DNA from: Penelope pileata
Lineage: Eukaryota > Chordata > Aves > Galliformes > Cracidae
Assembly: GCA_013396635.1 (NCBI GenBank)
Contig: WBMW01000149.1
Span: 1 to 64,000 of the forward strand
Reading direction: 5' to 3'
Length of the DNA stretch: 64,000 nucleotides
Below are positions 34,441 to 48,300 of the stretch, in pieces. The notes beneath the pieces were generated by a model, which made no database searches, had not been told where the DNA came from, and saw only the letters and a program-made list of their open reading frames with translations. Position 1 is the stretch's first letter. Each line of letters starts with the position of its first letter. The translations under genes were made by a program, and so were the position numbers.

Positions 34441-37400
34441 GTGAGTTATCTCTGTTTTGCACCCTTTCAAATAAAGTCAGGAAGGAAATGTAATATTCTA
34501 ATCATTATCTTTTTAAAATTAGAAGATACAGTCTTTGTCCATGTAATAATTTTAGTTTATTTGTACTATGGTGCTGCATCGTCATTATGTGCTGATCTAG
34601 GCAATTAACTTTACACATGGGACTATTCATGCATACATTTTAACACGTGCTTACATCTTTACAGCATTAAGGCACTCTTTTCCAGGACTATTTAACTGCT
34701 TACTGTCTCAACTGACTCATTTCAAAATGTTTCCTATATTTCTGTTTCCCATGACAAAATGATTATGATGAAATAATAAAATTAAAACAAAATAAATCAT
34801 TCAATATGCAGGCAAGTTTTCATTACAACTGCAGAAAGTTAAATATTGAAATCCCTTTTCCAAAGTACTATGAACTATAGTCAGGAGGGCTTGGGATTTT
34901 TTTCATTTAAACTGTTGGATTCGTGAACAAAAGTCATCAATCTTATTCTTCTCGACTCCTTTGAAGAAAATTTTTTTCACTTCTTTTTTATCATTGGAGG
35001 CTTTAAAAATGGTCAATGACAAAAAAAAAATGTAGTGGGATGAAGGGTAATTGGATGACAGTGTTATGACAAAGAAATAGAATTCAGAGTACAAAGTTTC
35101 ATTTTTTATGTGGTTCTGATGGACAAAAGGAGGTACACTAAGGAGGCTATAGTCTCTCCATTGCAAACAGCCATTTTTTAAGCATGCGGTCAAGCTGTTT
35201 TGCATAGCTGAATACACCCCTTAGAGGTGATTGAGTTTATTTGTTGCCTTATTTAATGTGTCTCTAAAACAAAGATCTTTGTTGTGAGAACTGGGCCTAT
35301 ACCATTAAATCAGATTTCAGGCCATTATGTCCAATCTACCTTCCATAAATTCTGAATAAAATTGAAAATCTGTAGCCATCTCGTACAATTCCAAGACAGA
35401 AGGTGATCACCCCCTGAACATTGGTGTTTAACTGAAATCCAGGTGCTATGTAGCAATTCTGAGCTAATAAACAGAAACATGAGTGGCTTTGGAAGCTGGA
35501 TTGCTCTTTTACCTTTTGGAATTTCTTTTCTAGACAATCCTTAGGAGTATCAGTTGAGCTATCCTGGAATAATGACATTAACTAAATGACTGCTACCAAG
35601 ATATCCTTTAGGAGATGTAAAAATTCAGCCTCAAGGACAGCTTGCAAATCCTTTTCTTTGACAAGCACTTTCTGCTTTCCCCTGAGTTTGCAGATTCCAT
35701 CTCTTTACACTGATTTGTCACCTGGATCCCTTCAATTAAATTTTACTGAAGCAAAGGCAGTGGAGAGCAGCACTCTAATGGCTTTGAAGTGTTTGGGGTG
35801 ATACACTGCCTCGGGTTATACAAAGAGATAGCCATTGATTTCATTCTAAAACCAGCTCTATCAATTGCATCCTATCTATAGAAATGTGTACAAAACAGCC
35901 TTTAAAATATTCCTTCTTGCTTTTGTGAAAAATCAACTCTTAGTACATTTTACTCCTTAGCTTGTTCGTACTCTATTAACTAGCATGTGCTGATGTTCTA
36001 AAATGGGATGCAAAATTCCATCAGAATCTTGTACCGGAGAAGATAAGAAGGGACTGTAATTGATTTTGTCTGTTTAAAATTCAATATCCAGACAAGCTTT
36101 CTGCTGAATGGGTAGCTCTACCTCAGCAAAGCACTTACATGGCTGCTAAGGTTGTTAGGTCTCAATTGTTTTTCTTGGATAACAAACTCACACACACACA
36201 AATCTGATGACATATTCTAAAACTACTTGTCACATGCTTTCATTCATAAGAAGTTAAAGGAATTGTGAGTCTTTGACATTAGATGGAAAGAAATCACCTG
36301 CTTTCAGGTCTGGGTTGGATAGTGAAACTTGGATGGACCCTATATAGTCCAAATTAAAAGTACGTATAAAGTACTTTTTCCTAGACTTAGTCTTAACTAC
36401 TCCCTGTGGTCTACAATCTAGAGAATGTCTGTCTCCTCAAGGCACCTTTTGCTAGTTTAATAGATGGGAGAAGGGTCTTCCTTCAGTAGAAGAGGTCAAA
36501 AATCTGTGCACGAATTTCAAGTCTTCTGCTACTCCTCAAGGAAGTAATTCAGTGCATGTGAAATCATTTACACCCCTGTTACGTACCAGTATATGGGTCA
36601 CAGGATCTTTAAAATGATTTACTTAAAGTAGTGCATAAAGTCTGTAGCTGAACTGAAGTCTCTTTCATACAACATTAATGTCCTACTAAGTAGATGCCAC
36701 ATTAATACAGTTTCTGTGGAAACAACAAGGAAGTATGATAATCAGAAAAGACTACAGTTTTCCCAGGAACTGTTTTTCCTTGGCTCCACAGCAGATAATT
36801 CTCTGCCAGTGAAGACCCCTGGATGTATGTACAAGTGGCAAAGCCATGTTCTCCCTAAAGCTCTCGTCATGAGTATAATATACAGCACAGGAAATTTTGT
36901 ATTTGTAAAACAAATCCTATTCACTTGCTGCAGTAGCACCACGTTAAACAGGCTTTCATACAGATCTGGGGAACATAAAGCAGATTAAACGATATTAGGT
37001 AATAATATTAGGCTGAGCTTTATAGACCCTTCACTCCTGATTCACTTAAAGGAGATGTGACCAACTTGGGAACCTGGGACAGAATGTAAACTTAGTTGCT
37101 CTAGAAACTGTTTTGAACTGTGTGGTCCAATATTGTGTATATAAAGCTGTTACGTATTTATGAGGTTATTATTAATATATTTAACTTCTGTCAAGCGAAA
37201 GGTTAGACTTTTTGATAGAGATAGAAGGAAAACAGAATCAATACCAGTGTTAACAACATAGGCAAGCATTACATTTTTCCAGACACTTTTGTCCTTATTT
37301 TGGAGATAGCAAATGCAATTTTGTGATGATGGCAGCAAATCTTGTTGAAAAAGAGTGAGAGAAAGGCCAGAAAAGGGACTGCTAGGGACTGACAGGGATG

Positions 37401-40400
37401 TGAAGTGTCACCAGTGTTCACAGGAGTAGAGTTTAGGAAGAGTCAGTGTTTGTTTTGATTGACTGGGTCTGTGAGAGAGAAGATGGGATGGTTCAGTAGG
37501 GCATGAAGGGAAAGCGAGTTTCTGGAAATAATGCAGGTTCTTGTCTCTTGCTTATCCTTGCAATCCCTTACACATTAAAGTTTTTAATATGTGAGGAGAA
37601 GAGAAAGTCCGCATAATATTGCTCTTTCCTCAGGAAAGGAAAAGAAGAAATAATATGGGATGGAGAACTTAGAAAAACCTTGCTGAGGACTTTCATTTTG
37701 ATGTCAAGGGCTTGTGAGTTAAAAAGTGTTGCCGCAAAGGCTGCCTTTCACAATCTAACCTGTGCATCAGCAGGAACAGAGATCCATGTTGATCCGTTCA
37801 GTCCCTCCTTCATCTGATATGCAACTGACTAAATAATCTGTTTCGCCCAGAAAACTGATGGCTTAAACTATTGTGTGCTACTTATGAGAAACTGAGAGCA
37901 GATGAGGGTCTCATACTAAAGTGGTGAGTCCTTGATAACTCTCCATGTTCTCTGTCTAATAGGTATGTTACAATCCACATCCTTAAGGTTTCTTAGGAGG
38001 AAAGGATACTCTGAAAAAATCAGGATGGGCAAAGAGGATATTCACACCTTGTCTGGGTCTACATTAGAAAGAAAGGTCCAATCTAGGACCTTTGTCGAGG
38101 ATATTGTTCGGAAGATGATCTGGACTAAGAAATTAACTTAGGTACTCAAATTTCTCTTTCTGATTTTTAACCGTTAGAGAAGTTATTCTGTAGCTCTGTA
38201 GTACATCTCATTGCTACACTACCGAACCTGTGAAACTATGGAGAGATGTTATAGAAGCACGTAGCAACTCCATGTAGCCATTGACATGCAGTGCCATATT
38301 ATACACTACCCAGTAGTTATTAAATATGTTGATGCGGTCTTGAAGATATTGCACCTTCTGTAATACAGTATTGTACTGGGTATGAGCATACAGAAGTTAC
38401 CAGGTGCAGTTCCCAGCACCAGCTATGCCATAAGGACCTCTCTGACACCTTCTGAATGCATCTTATATTCATCTTGTCCTCTGTGATAGAACGAGCAATT
38501 TTTAGATGACATTTATATTGTTTCTGATTGTTAAAAGTCTCCACAGATTTTTTCTGTTCGTTGGGATGAACATTAAGCATGCTGATCCAAAATAAAAAAG
38601 AACACAAACCTTTATCCCAAATAATGAATTCCATGTAATGCCCAGGAAAAATCCTGACTTAGTAACCTTTTTTGTTTTAATACATTAACCTTGGGTGTTC
38701 AAAACAAAGCAGAAGTGAGATAGCATCATTACTTGTCTTGCTGTATAAACAGAATGTATAAACAGTCTCTGCAGGATAGTGAATTAAAGTGCTCTTTGAA
38801 TTACATGACTTACATAACCTGTCTGACATTCTGCCATTTTTCAGTCTCTGGCCTTCGCTTTGTGGCGTAAGTTTCATGTCCCACAGAAGTCCATTAAAAC
38901 AAGATTTAATTAAGCTCTCCCAGTCTGAATGCAGCAAAGATGTTTTCTTGCAGTAACAAAGCATTCTCAAACCTAAACTGCCATGAAGTGAGTGTTGAAC
39001 TAGAACCTCAGTAAGGTACATATCTCCCATCATTTTTTAGAGTCCTGCAGTGCATTCAAGTAAAAAAGATCAGAAGGTGTCTTACTAATATCAGCCCTAG
39101 TACAATACAGCACTCAAGTGCGTGCTCAAAATTCACCTTATGAATAACACTTTCCTGAATGAGGATGTGCCTAACACATGTACAACTAAATGTTCACTCA
39201 GCGGCTTTGCACAATTAAAGTTATAACAGCATCCATCAGCTACAATCACAAAATTCACAAGAAAAAGAATGGAAGCATGACCTGAATGATGGCTACAGCA
39301 AACCTGCACGTGTTAAGTGTTTTAATAGACTACACAAGAGGGCCTTACGCTGCTGCAGTAATTAGGAATAGTGCCAACCCAGAAAGCAGCACTTCAGAAC
39401 CTCAAGCCCAGTGTCTGCTCCCATTTTTGGCATCTGATACACTGTGGAAAAAAGCAGAGTCCAGGCTCCAGCTTTTGCCTGCTCGTATTCTTTGGATGAG
39501 TCATGAAGCTGAGAAGAACCCTGTTAAGAGCCTTAACCTGAAGCCTGTCAGGATGGTTTTGCAGATGAATGAGAGTGGTTATACCCGCTTTGCCTACTCT
39601 TTTAATTAGATCAGAATATATCTCCCACTGAGTATTTTTTTTTCCACTGATGAGATGCATTGTGTCAAGCAAAGTCATTCAGCATGGGGGATCTGGGCTA
39701 TTACTTGAGGGGATTTGGAACTGGATTTTCTTTTGTTGCGTTATACTTTTAAAAAATAGTTGTCAAATTCTTTGCCCAAGATAAAGAAAAAGTTCTATAA
39801 AATCCAAATTAAAAATGAAAGTATTAAGTGACCAAATTCCCATTTTTTCAATGTTAGGCAAAAATAGGAATAAGCGGTCGACAAATAAGTTTTCCTTCAA
39901 CCATACATGCCTATATGGACCCCTTTTCTCTGTCAAACTGTAATGATCATTTTTATAAGAAACACTGCATAGAGAAAGTGAGAAAGGAGTCAAAAATGGT
40001 AACCTCAGAGGTCACTGAGTTGAAACAGTGATTTGTCAACATGCCTGGAAATCGGTATTTCTTGGACTACACCCAGCATATTGTTAGTTTCTGTAACATC
40101 TGATTTTATTTAAGAGCAGTAGATCTGATCCAGTTTCTTGTCTAGTTGATAGAAATCTTTCTACTGAACAAAATATAAAGTTGTATTGGGCATAACTATA
40201 TATTCTTACTTTATCAGTGCATGGAAATAGCTTTTACAGATAAAACAACAGATAGTATCTTGCTAGATTAAAAATCTCACTGAATCCATCTATAAAATTG
40301 AGCCCATTTTCATCAATAATTTCTCCATAATGATGACATTTTACCAGCAGCAGAGAGATTTTCTGTCCATCTAGGAAGGTTTTCCATTCACATCACTGTC

Positions 40401-40559
40401 ACAGGATTAGAGAGTTTCTGCAAGAAAGGCCAATGCTAGCAGTGGGAGGAGGGCAAAGACATCTTGGCTCTTCAAATAACATCTTGACTTCGTATGAATA
40501 TATGCAATAAATGTAATATTATTAATTAGAATTCTGGCCTTGCAGCTCATAAAAAGTGA

Positions 40560-41368
40560 TTGTGTGATACTGTGGATGATACAAAATTAGGAAGAGCTGC
40601 TGACTCCCTCAAAGATAGGGAGTACTTGCAGAGAGATCCTGAAAAATTTGGGGGCTGGACAGTCACCAACCATATGAAGGTTAAGAAGAGCAAGTGCTGG
40701 TTTCTGCAGCTGGGACAGGGCAATCCTGGCTGTATGTACAGACTGGGGAATGAGAGGATGGAGATCAGCCCCATAGAAAGGGATCTGGAGGTTCTGGTGA
40801 TGGCAAGTCAAACATGAGTCAGCAGTGTTCCCTGGCAGCCAAAAGGGCCAACCGTATCCTGGGATACGTAAGGCCCAGCACTGCCGTTCGAGTGAGGGGA
40901 GGGATTGTCCCAAGCACTCCACCTCAAGCACTATGTGTAGATTTGGGTGCCAGAATATAAGGAGGACATAAAACTATCAGAGATCATCCAAAGCGGGGCT
41001 GCAAAGGTAGTGAAGGGTCTGGAGGGCAAGATGTATGAGGTTTGTTCAGCGCAGAGAAGAGGAGGCTGAGGGGAGGCCTCATGGCATCTTACAACTTCCT
41101 TACAAGAGGAGCGAAGGGGCAGGCACTGATCTCTGCTCCCTGGTGACAGCGACAGGGCCCAAGAGAACTGCATGGAGCTGCGTCAGGGGAGGATCAAGTT
41201 GGGTATTAGGAAAAGGTTCTTCAACAGAGGATGGTCAGGCATTGGAACAGGCTCCCCAGGGCAGTGGTCATGGACCCAAGCCTGCCGGAGTTAAAAAGCA
41301 CCTGGACAATGCTCTCAGACATAGGGTTTGGATTTTATTCCAAATTGGGATATTCTATGGTTCTGTGG
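40560..41368 (+). mobile_element. CR1 LINE, 5'-truncated, decayed
   Basis: Starts at the RT region equivalent to GATGATACAAAATTAGGAAG, passes through CTGGGACAGGGCAATCCTGG and GAGAAGAGGAGGCTGAGGGG, and ends with ATTCTATGGTTCTGTGG. The frame is broken several times, giving scattered short ORFs. Length is about 0.8 kb. Confidence 0.92.
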
Positions 41369-42237
41369 TATCTGAAACACTCATCGCTACAGACATAACT
41401 TGAGTCCTCTGAACTGCCAGTTAGCCCTTCATGCATTTGTCTTCTATGAGTTTCAGTCAGGTCAGTTTGCACATCTGACAAAGAAACCAAGTTCCGTAAT
41501 CAAAATCTCCCATCACTTGGGTACTACTGCTCTTTGTGCAAGGAGAGCTCTCCTTACACAGGTAAGAACTGAATTGCCACCTGCACATAGTGGAAAAAGA
41601 TTAATTTAGGTCTGCATTTGAGTCTGAATGATCTCTACAATTATACTGTATTCTCAATCAGCTCTCTGACTCTTTCTAATTGAATGTTAAAAATAACCAT
41701 GTACCAACAAAGGAAGAACTGTATTCTTTGGCTGAATTGTACAATGATTAATTTAGCAGCATTTTAACCTGAATGAGCAAGTAAAGAATGCAGCTCAGCA
41801 AGAACTGCTGAGCAACATCTTAATTGCAATTGTTTCTGGATAAAATACTGAGGGCACGGGAAGAATTACAAATAATGATCTTAAAATTACATCCATCTGG
41901 CAACAATTACTGTAGTTGAGAAATAAAAAAAAAATCACTTACCTTCCCAACTAGCAGAAAAATGACTAGTAGCTAATAGTTAATACTGATTTTGTAATAC
42001 AGTAACATTGTAATAATAGTCACATTGCAATATTATTTTCACTTTTGCTTAGTGCTTTCTGTCTTGAAAAGGCAATCACAGATCTAGGTTTTAGTTTCTG
42101 ATTTAAAGCTCATTCCCCAACATGCATTCCTGACACACTTTTAGACATTGTATGTTTTATTTCAATAATTACAGTAAACTATTTGAAACTGCATGCTAAT
42201 GCAGGATCATTTCTGTGAGATTTTTTTTCTTTTGTAG
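41369..42237. other. Unassigned intergenic DNA
   Basis: No recognisable feature between two CR1 copies. Confidence 0.6.
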
Positions 42238-42740
42238 TATCATAAAATGCTTGCATTTGAGGGGACCTTAAAGATCACCTATTTCCAACCCACCTACCAT
42301 AGACAGGGATACCTCCCACAAGATCAGGTTGCTCAAAGCCCTATCCAACCTGGCCTTGAACACCTCCATGGAAAGGACATTCACAGCTTCTCTGGGCAAT
42401 CTGTTTCAGTGCCCTTTGAGTAAAGAATTTCTTCCTAATATCTATTCTAACTCTACCTTCTTTTAATTTAAAGTTGTAATTCCTTGTCCTATCATCATAC
42501 ACCCTGTTAAAAAGTATCTCCTTGTCTTTCTTGTAGGTTTCCTTTAGGTCCTAAGGCCGCAATGAGATCTCTCTGGGGCCTTCTTTTCCCTATGCTGAAT
42601 CCCAACTCTCTCACCCTGTTTTCATGGGAGAAGTGCTCCAGCTCTTGAAAACCCTGGGGGGCTTCCTCTGGACTCACTCCTATAGCTCTACATCTCTCTT
42701 GTGCGGGGCCTCCAGAGCTGGGAGCATCAGAGCTTTTTGT
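42238..42740 (-). mobile_element. CR1 LINE 3' fragment, minus orientation
   Basis: The reverse complement contains the CR1 ORF2 end (KRRPQRDLIAAL is visible in the minus frame) and the 3'UTR. On plus the tail side starts near TATCATAAAATGCTTGCA and continues with GAGGGGACCTTAAAGATCAC. The frame is interrupted. Confidence 0.92.
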
Positions 42741-42764
42741 GTAGAGAGAAAACCAAAATATCTT

Positions 42765-42857
42765 TAAATAAAATAGTACTCCAAGAAGAACCTTCTTAAG
42801 TATTTTATTTAGAAGTATTATTCTTCTAAATAAAATAGTACTCAGTAAGAACCTTCT
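42765..42857. repeat. Direct repeat with internal 15-bp hairpin
   Basis: About 31 bp (TAAATAAAATAGTACT and the following AAGAACCTTCT) occurs at 42765-42796 and again at 42827-42857. Between and overlapping them is a perfect inverted repeat, TATTTTATTTAGAAG at 42801-42815 and its complement at 42823-42837, with a 7-nt loop. It directly follows the truncated end of the CR1. Confidence 0.9.
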
Positions 42858-44967
42858 CAGAATGCCCCACACCTTCTCTAAAGTGCTTATGTAAGCACTA
42901 CAGCCTCTGATGGAACAGAGCTCGTTGCCTTCATAGAAATGATGTTTTCTTTCAAAACTGTGACTAGGTTTCTCAGAGAGAGACAGTGCCTTCATTAGAC
43001 CTTTGGCAGGAGAACAAGAGCACTGCCTTGGGCCGAGTGCTCCTGGTCTTCTCTAGGAGACTGCTTTCCCATTTAACTTTTACATTTCTTATTTCACTGG
43101 GTCTGAATGGAAAATTTCTTGCAAAAGCATGATTTCCCTCACAGTTGTTCTGAATTTTCTCAGTTTAAACAATACCCACAAAAGTTACTGATTGTGCTTT
43201 GCATCTTTGACTATCTTAATCCTATCATAAAAGAAGGTGGAAACAATTTTTATGACATGCCAGTCATTTCAAGTTGTTTCCCTTTTGGTACGTTCAATAT
43301 GAGCTTTTTGTAATAGGCACAGATGTATCAGAAATAACTTCTGACTTGAAATGTATATTTGTCTGAGACTTTAAATGTTAATCTAAACTAACTATGCCTA
43401 AATCAGTACTTTCCTATTGAAAATAAATTCTAAATATACACAATATTTCTTAAAAATAAGATGATTTAAAGTGAAATTAAAATATAATGCATATAGTATC
43501 ATAGATACCTAAATGAAAAATGATGGTATTTTAGGAATATATAGTCTTACAAAAAAAAAGAATTATATTTTTTGTGGAAAGTAAAAAAGAGGCCACCTAA
43601 AAATATTTGACAAAAAATAAACTTTCCTCCTTGTCATAGTAGACTTCTCTTCATTAGCACTCCAGAAATAATTGCATAGATTTCTGCTTATTCTTCCATG
43701 GCATTTGGAAATTGTAAAGAACAGACAACACATCACTGAAATAAATGTATTTTAATCGGTTCCTAGATAATGTCTTCAAATCCAATTCAGTGTAGGTCAA
43801 ACAAATATATTGCTGTCACATGTGGGCTTAAATAGACTTAAAATTAAGTATTGAATATATTAATCTGTTTGAAATTTGATGAAGCTGAACCAATGAGTAT
43901 TAACCAAGAACTTAACCTGTGGGAATAGATATGAATAAAACTTTCCATACCCTTATTTTAATTACAGAATAGTTATGGTTTTTAACTTTACCTACCACAT
44001 CACGTACACCTTTTTATTCCTCAGCTATTTCTCAGAGCTGTGATATTTCAGGGAAATAAATCACCCATGTAAGATGATCATCATTCATACTTCATTCATG
44101 GTTTCTCTCATGGTAGATACAGATTACAAAGACACAAAATTTGCAGAATACAGCACATTTCTGTTTGCAGGAGGCTGTTTTTTTATTTTATATCTGCTTT
44201 AACATTGTTTTAAATTATTTAATGTTCCTCTTTCTGGTTACCGATTTAGAAAAATGTTTCCACTTGCAAAGAAGAGTACGATTGCCCCATTTAGCAACAC
44301 ATACGTCAACCAAAACATATCTAAACAAATCCTTTTCTTGAATCTAAACAAAGCCTTTTCTAAAACCTTCCTAGCATGCAAAGTCAGATAAAGTATATAG
44401 ATAAACTCTATCTACACAAAATTGGTAGAGAAGAAAACAGGGCATCACAACTTGGAAAAAAAAGAACGAACAAAAAAACCTCAGAACACATTCACTGGAA
44501 TAAAACCTGCAACTCTACTGAAATACATGAGTTTATTAAACCACATTCATAATCACATTTAAAGTTAAGACCCATCTAAATGTACGTTATATTCCCTTAT
44601 ATTACTATAAATAAGGAAAACACAATTGAAACTAGACTGACATCAGCAGATAGAAAAGGTGTAAAAGAAAGGAAACACTTCTGTGAAAAGGTAAATTTTT
44701 TCTACACTGTATGCTCATGTATAACCTCGGCATTTCCAGAGCAGGATAAAGACATTTAAAGACATTTAAGTCATACAAGAATCAGAATTTTGCTTCTGAT
44801 TAGGTCATTGAGTTTATTAAAAAGATCCCGTTTTTCCCTGAAACAACATAAAAATGGATGAATAAACTATTCCACAAATACTTTAAGCTCAGTGGCATAA
44901 AGTAAAGCGTTTCCTGTGCCATTGAATCAAGGCGAAGGAGTGGCAGGTTTACTTAAGAGAGAGAGTC
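42858..44967. other. Unassigned intergenic DNA
   Basis: Very AT-rich; no gene or repeat family recognised. Confidence 0.6.
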
Positions 44968-45300
44968 ACAGAATCACAGCATGGTTGAAATGACAGGGAC
45001 CTCTGGAGGTCACTTTGTCCAACTCCAGCTCCAGCAGAGCCACCCAGAGCAAGATTGCCCAGTACAATGTCCAGGCAGATTCTGAAGATCTCAAAGTAGG
45101 AGACTCCACAACTTATCTGGGCAGCCTGTGACAGTGCTCAGGCTCCCATATAGCACAGAAGTGCTGGTGGTCAGAGGTGATGATCAGAGGAAACCTCGTG
45201 TGTTCTAGTTTGTGCCTGTTGCCTCTTGTCCCCGCACTGGGCATTCCTGGAAAGAGCCTGGCTCTGTCTCCTTTGTATCCTCCCTTCAGATATTACATTG
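44968..45300 (-). mobile_element. CR1 LINE 3' fragment, minus orientation
   Basis: Begins CACAGAATCACAGCATGGTT and continues with GGGACCTCTGGAGGTCACTT and the CCCAGTACAATGTCCAGG block, then the region complementary to the ORF2 end. Coding frames are destroyed. Confidence 0.92.
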
Positions 45301-48300
45301 AAACCAAGTGAACCCATTCACAAGACTGGTATTTTCATACTCCATCTACCATTCAGAAAATCTAAATAATGCTTGTCGTTTCCTCCTTGTCTGATTCAAT
45401 TTAGAGAGCATATCCTTCTCAGAAGCTGGTTCTTGTTATGCATTTGTGCTGTGCCTACACTAGTGCAGTTTGTTGACGTAGAAGGCAGTAACTGTTGTCC
45501 CTCCAGGTCGGAACCAGTATGGTTTTGCTGTGATGCCAATTCAAGGCATAATATTCTGTGTTTATGAGCAGACATCATGATGCTCCAGCCTGTCAACAAG
45601 AGAGTATCCCCATTAAAAGGAAGGTCTCCACTTGTTTATTGAATCTAAGCAAGGTTTCCTTTTGAGATGGTTTGTGATAGCCACCCTGGTGTCTGAGGAC
45701 AATATCCCTGATTTCCACTCTTATTTCAGGCAGAATAAAGGGCTCCAATTAATTGAAGAGGCATTAAATGAGCCTTTCATTGTTTGGAAATAAATGAGTG
45801 CTTTTTAGCTTCAGCTTTGTTGCTTTCCATTTACAAAAGTATGCAAAAAGAAACATTAATTACAGATTTCTTTAAATCTTTGCTGCTGGGCAGAGAAAAT
45901 ACTGTATAATCTTAAGAATTCATAACATGCCTGTAGGCATACAGTTTTCTTAATTTAAATAAACAAAACAATTAGTAGCTTGACAAAAAAAAAGAACGCT
46001 GAAATTATTTCTTGTCATTAATTTCCAAAACATCCAACTGTTATTCAGTGTATTTAATGTCAGAACGACGCTTCTTCAAATTAAATTATTCAAAAAGATC
46101 TTGGGAAAATTCCTTAGAATGAGGTAAATACAGCATTATCTCTGACACAGGCTGTTTTAAGAGATGTCACTGGCTTCAATCCTTTGTGTTGCCACATAAG
46201 CATGAATCACAATTTGAAATTATTTGAGCAGCAATACAATCAGAAAGAAATAAGAAGCAGTGCAAATAATATCTATAAATAAATTGGGTCAAACAATGTG
46301 AAGAGAATAGCTCTTTCAAGAAAATATAAATTACATGGGAATAACTTGCTTTCAATAACATTTTTAATTAATAATGTGAAAGATTTGCTTTATATCCTTA
46401 GTCATTTTGTTTTCTATTTTTTGTGAATTGACCTTAAATTATTCTACATATAATAATAACTACTAACTTGATGTTGACATTCCATGACAAATGGAAACAT
46501 TTGAACTTGACTTTGTTCCTATAGGGCAGAAATCAGTTTTGAAGTGTTTCTCATAAAAAGAACAATCAATTTTCTGACACCATTCATGAGTTGACATCTT
46601 TTCTACTTACAGAGGTTAACGTATAGGTCAGCTAGTTTGTCTGCCCTGCATGCAACGTGAAAACTAATTTTTTTTTCATATATAAAGAAATTGTCTAGAT
46701 GAAACTCCTTAGGAGTCAGGAACAAGTCATTTCCCTCTCCATTTATCAATCTACAAAAGAAAAATAGTTTCTCTTTATACTCAGATTGTTGTTTCCTACT
46801 CATCATCTCACATCACCCATCTCTCTCTCTTCAGCACATGAAAGTTTCTCAGCTAATTGTGGTACTGTAGAAATGTTCATGTATGTAAATATTTCTCTTC
46901 TACTTTGGGTTCTTCAAAGTACCATTTGTTTGAAAAAATATTATAAACTATCAGCTTCTTCTGTATGTGTCTGCAGGTACTGGCTTTAATTGTTGCAGGC
47001 TTGGTCCTGCTGCCTCTGAAGTCAAAAATTCTCACAGAGATCAAGTACGTTGGAATAGCTGCTGCAGTAAATCTGTATACAAGACTGTAGAAATTAAATG
47101 ACAGCAACATCACGAAGTATATTCATTTTCTACTAGATGGGAACCCCTCCCACTGATTTCATTGGACTTCTATCTGACAGCGTAGATAGAATTACATATC
47201 TGCTTACTATTCCAACAGATCACACACATACACACACAAAGACCCTATTGTATCAACAACATACAGCTAAAACAGTTTTGGAAGAACAATCTGAATTTTC
47301 ATCTGCTTTCTGTATCAGCAATGAAATTGCCACCTAAACCCTAATTTTGGATTCTTTATGACAGATAATAACAGAAGATGCAGAGAAGAGCAACGCTTTT
47401 ATTTCAGCTACCAGGATGAGCTGAAAGAGCTGGCAGCTTAAAAAAAATGTTTTGATTTGTAAGCAAAGGACATTTTATTTGGGTGTCACCAACAAAGAAC
47501 ACATGAAGGACCATACTGTAGATGGAAGCTGTCCCTGGGGAAGTCAATAGGAATTTTCCCAGTGACTTCAGTGGAACCAGGACTTTATCCGTTATGTGTT
47601 TTCACATCATTTTCTCAATATCCTGCAGCTTTGCAGACTTATCATAAAAACAAACAATACTCATAAAGAACACAATCCTAGCAAGATTTCTCTGCAGAGA
47701 TATATTCTTGTTTCTTTGTTTAATTGTCTGCCTTGCAATGTAGGCATCCAGCTCCGACTGACTTTGGCAGAAGCATGGCATACTCATGTAGTGAAAAAGT
47801 TGACTCTTGAGCTTTGTGCCCACTTAGTGATTTGGCACACAACCACTAGACCCTTTGAACTGTGGTCTCTTTCCTTATGACTATGCATTGATTGGAATTC
47901 AGCATGGGGTCCATAGTTAACTTAGGTCTTGTTACATCTCCTAGCAAACCTCAGGTCATAAATGAAACAAATTCTTTTCAATACACAGAACTTCCAGTTG
48001 ACAGCATATGGTTTCTAAGTCAGCTTTGCTGTAATATTACACAGGATATTTTGTTTTCATCAATACAATGTAACTCTCCATAGCTAGTGAAGTAAGTGAC
48101 TCAATAAATTTAGAAATGTACTGTAGCTGGTGACCGAACTTGGAAATATGCAGCAGAGCTTTTAAAATGAATCTCAGACAAGTTTCCCAGAATATAAAGC
48201 CTGCTCAGGTTAGCAGTTTTAAATATAGTCTGGATGGGAATGACTTTTGCTCTCACTGCCTTGTAGTTGTCAATTATTTAGACAGGCATCTGACATTCCC

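Larger units (their letters stand above)
33246..40559. other. Intergenic DNA upstream of TMEM196
   Basis: AT-rich, with no recognisable protein gene. It holds the TATA and splice-donor module at 34309-34441 and a short CA run near 36190. ORFs up to 118 codons (for example 38677-39033 minus) show no family signature. Confidence 0.55.

Noticed and set aside
41035..41403. 122-codon plus-strand ORF
   Set aside because: It is a shifted frame through a decayed CR1 copy.
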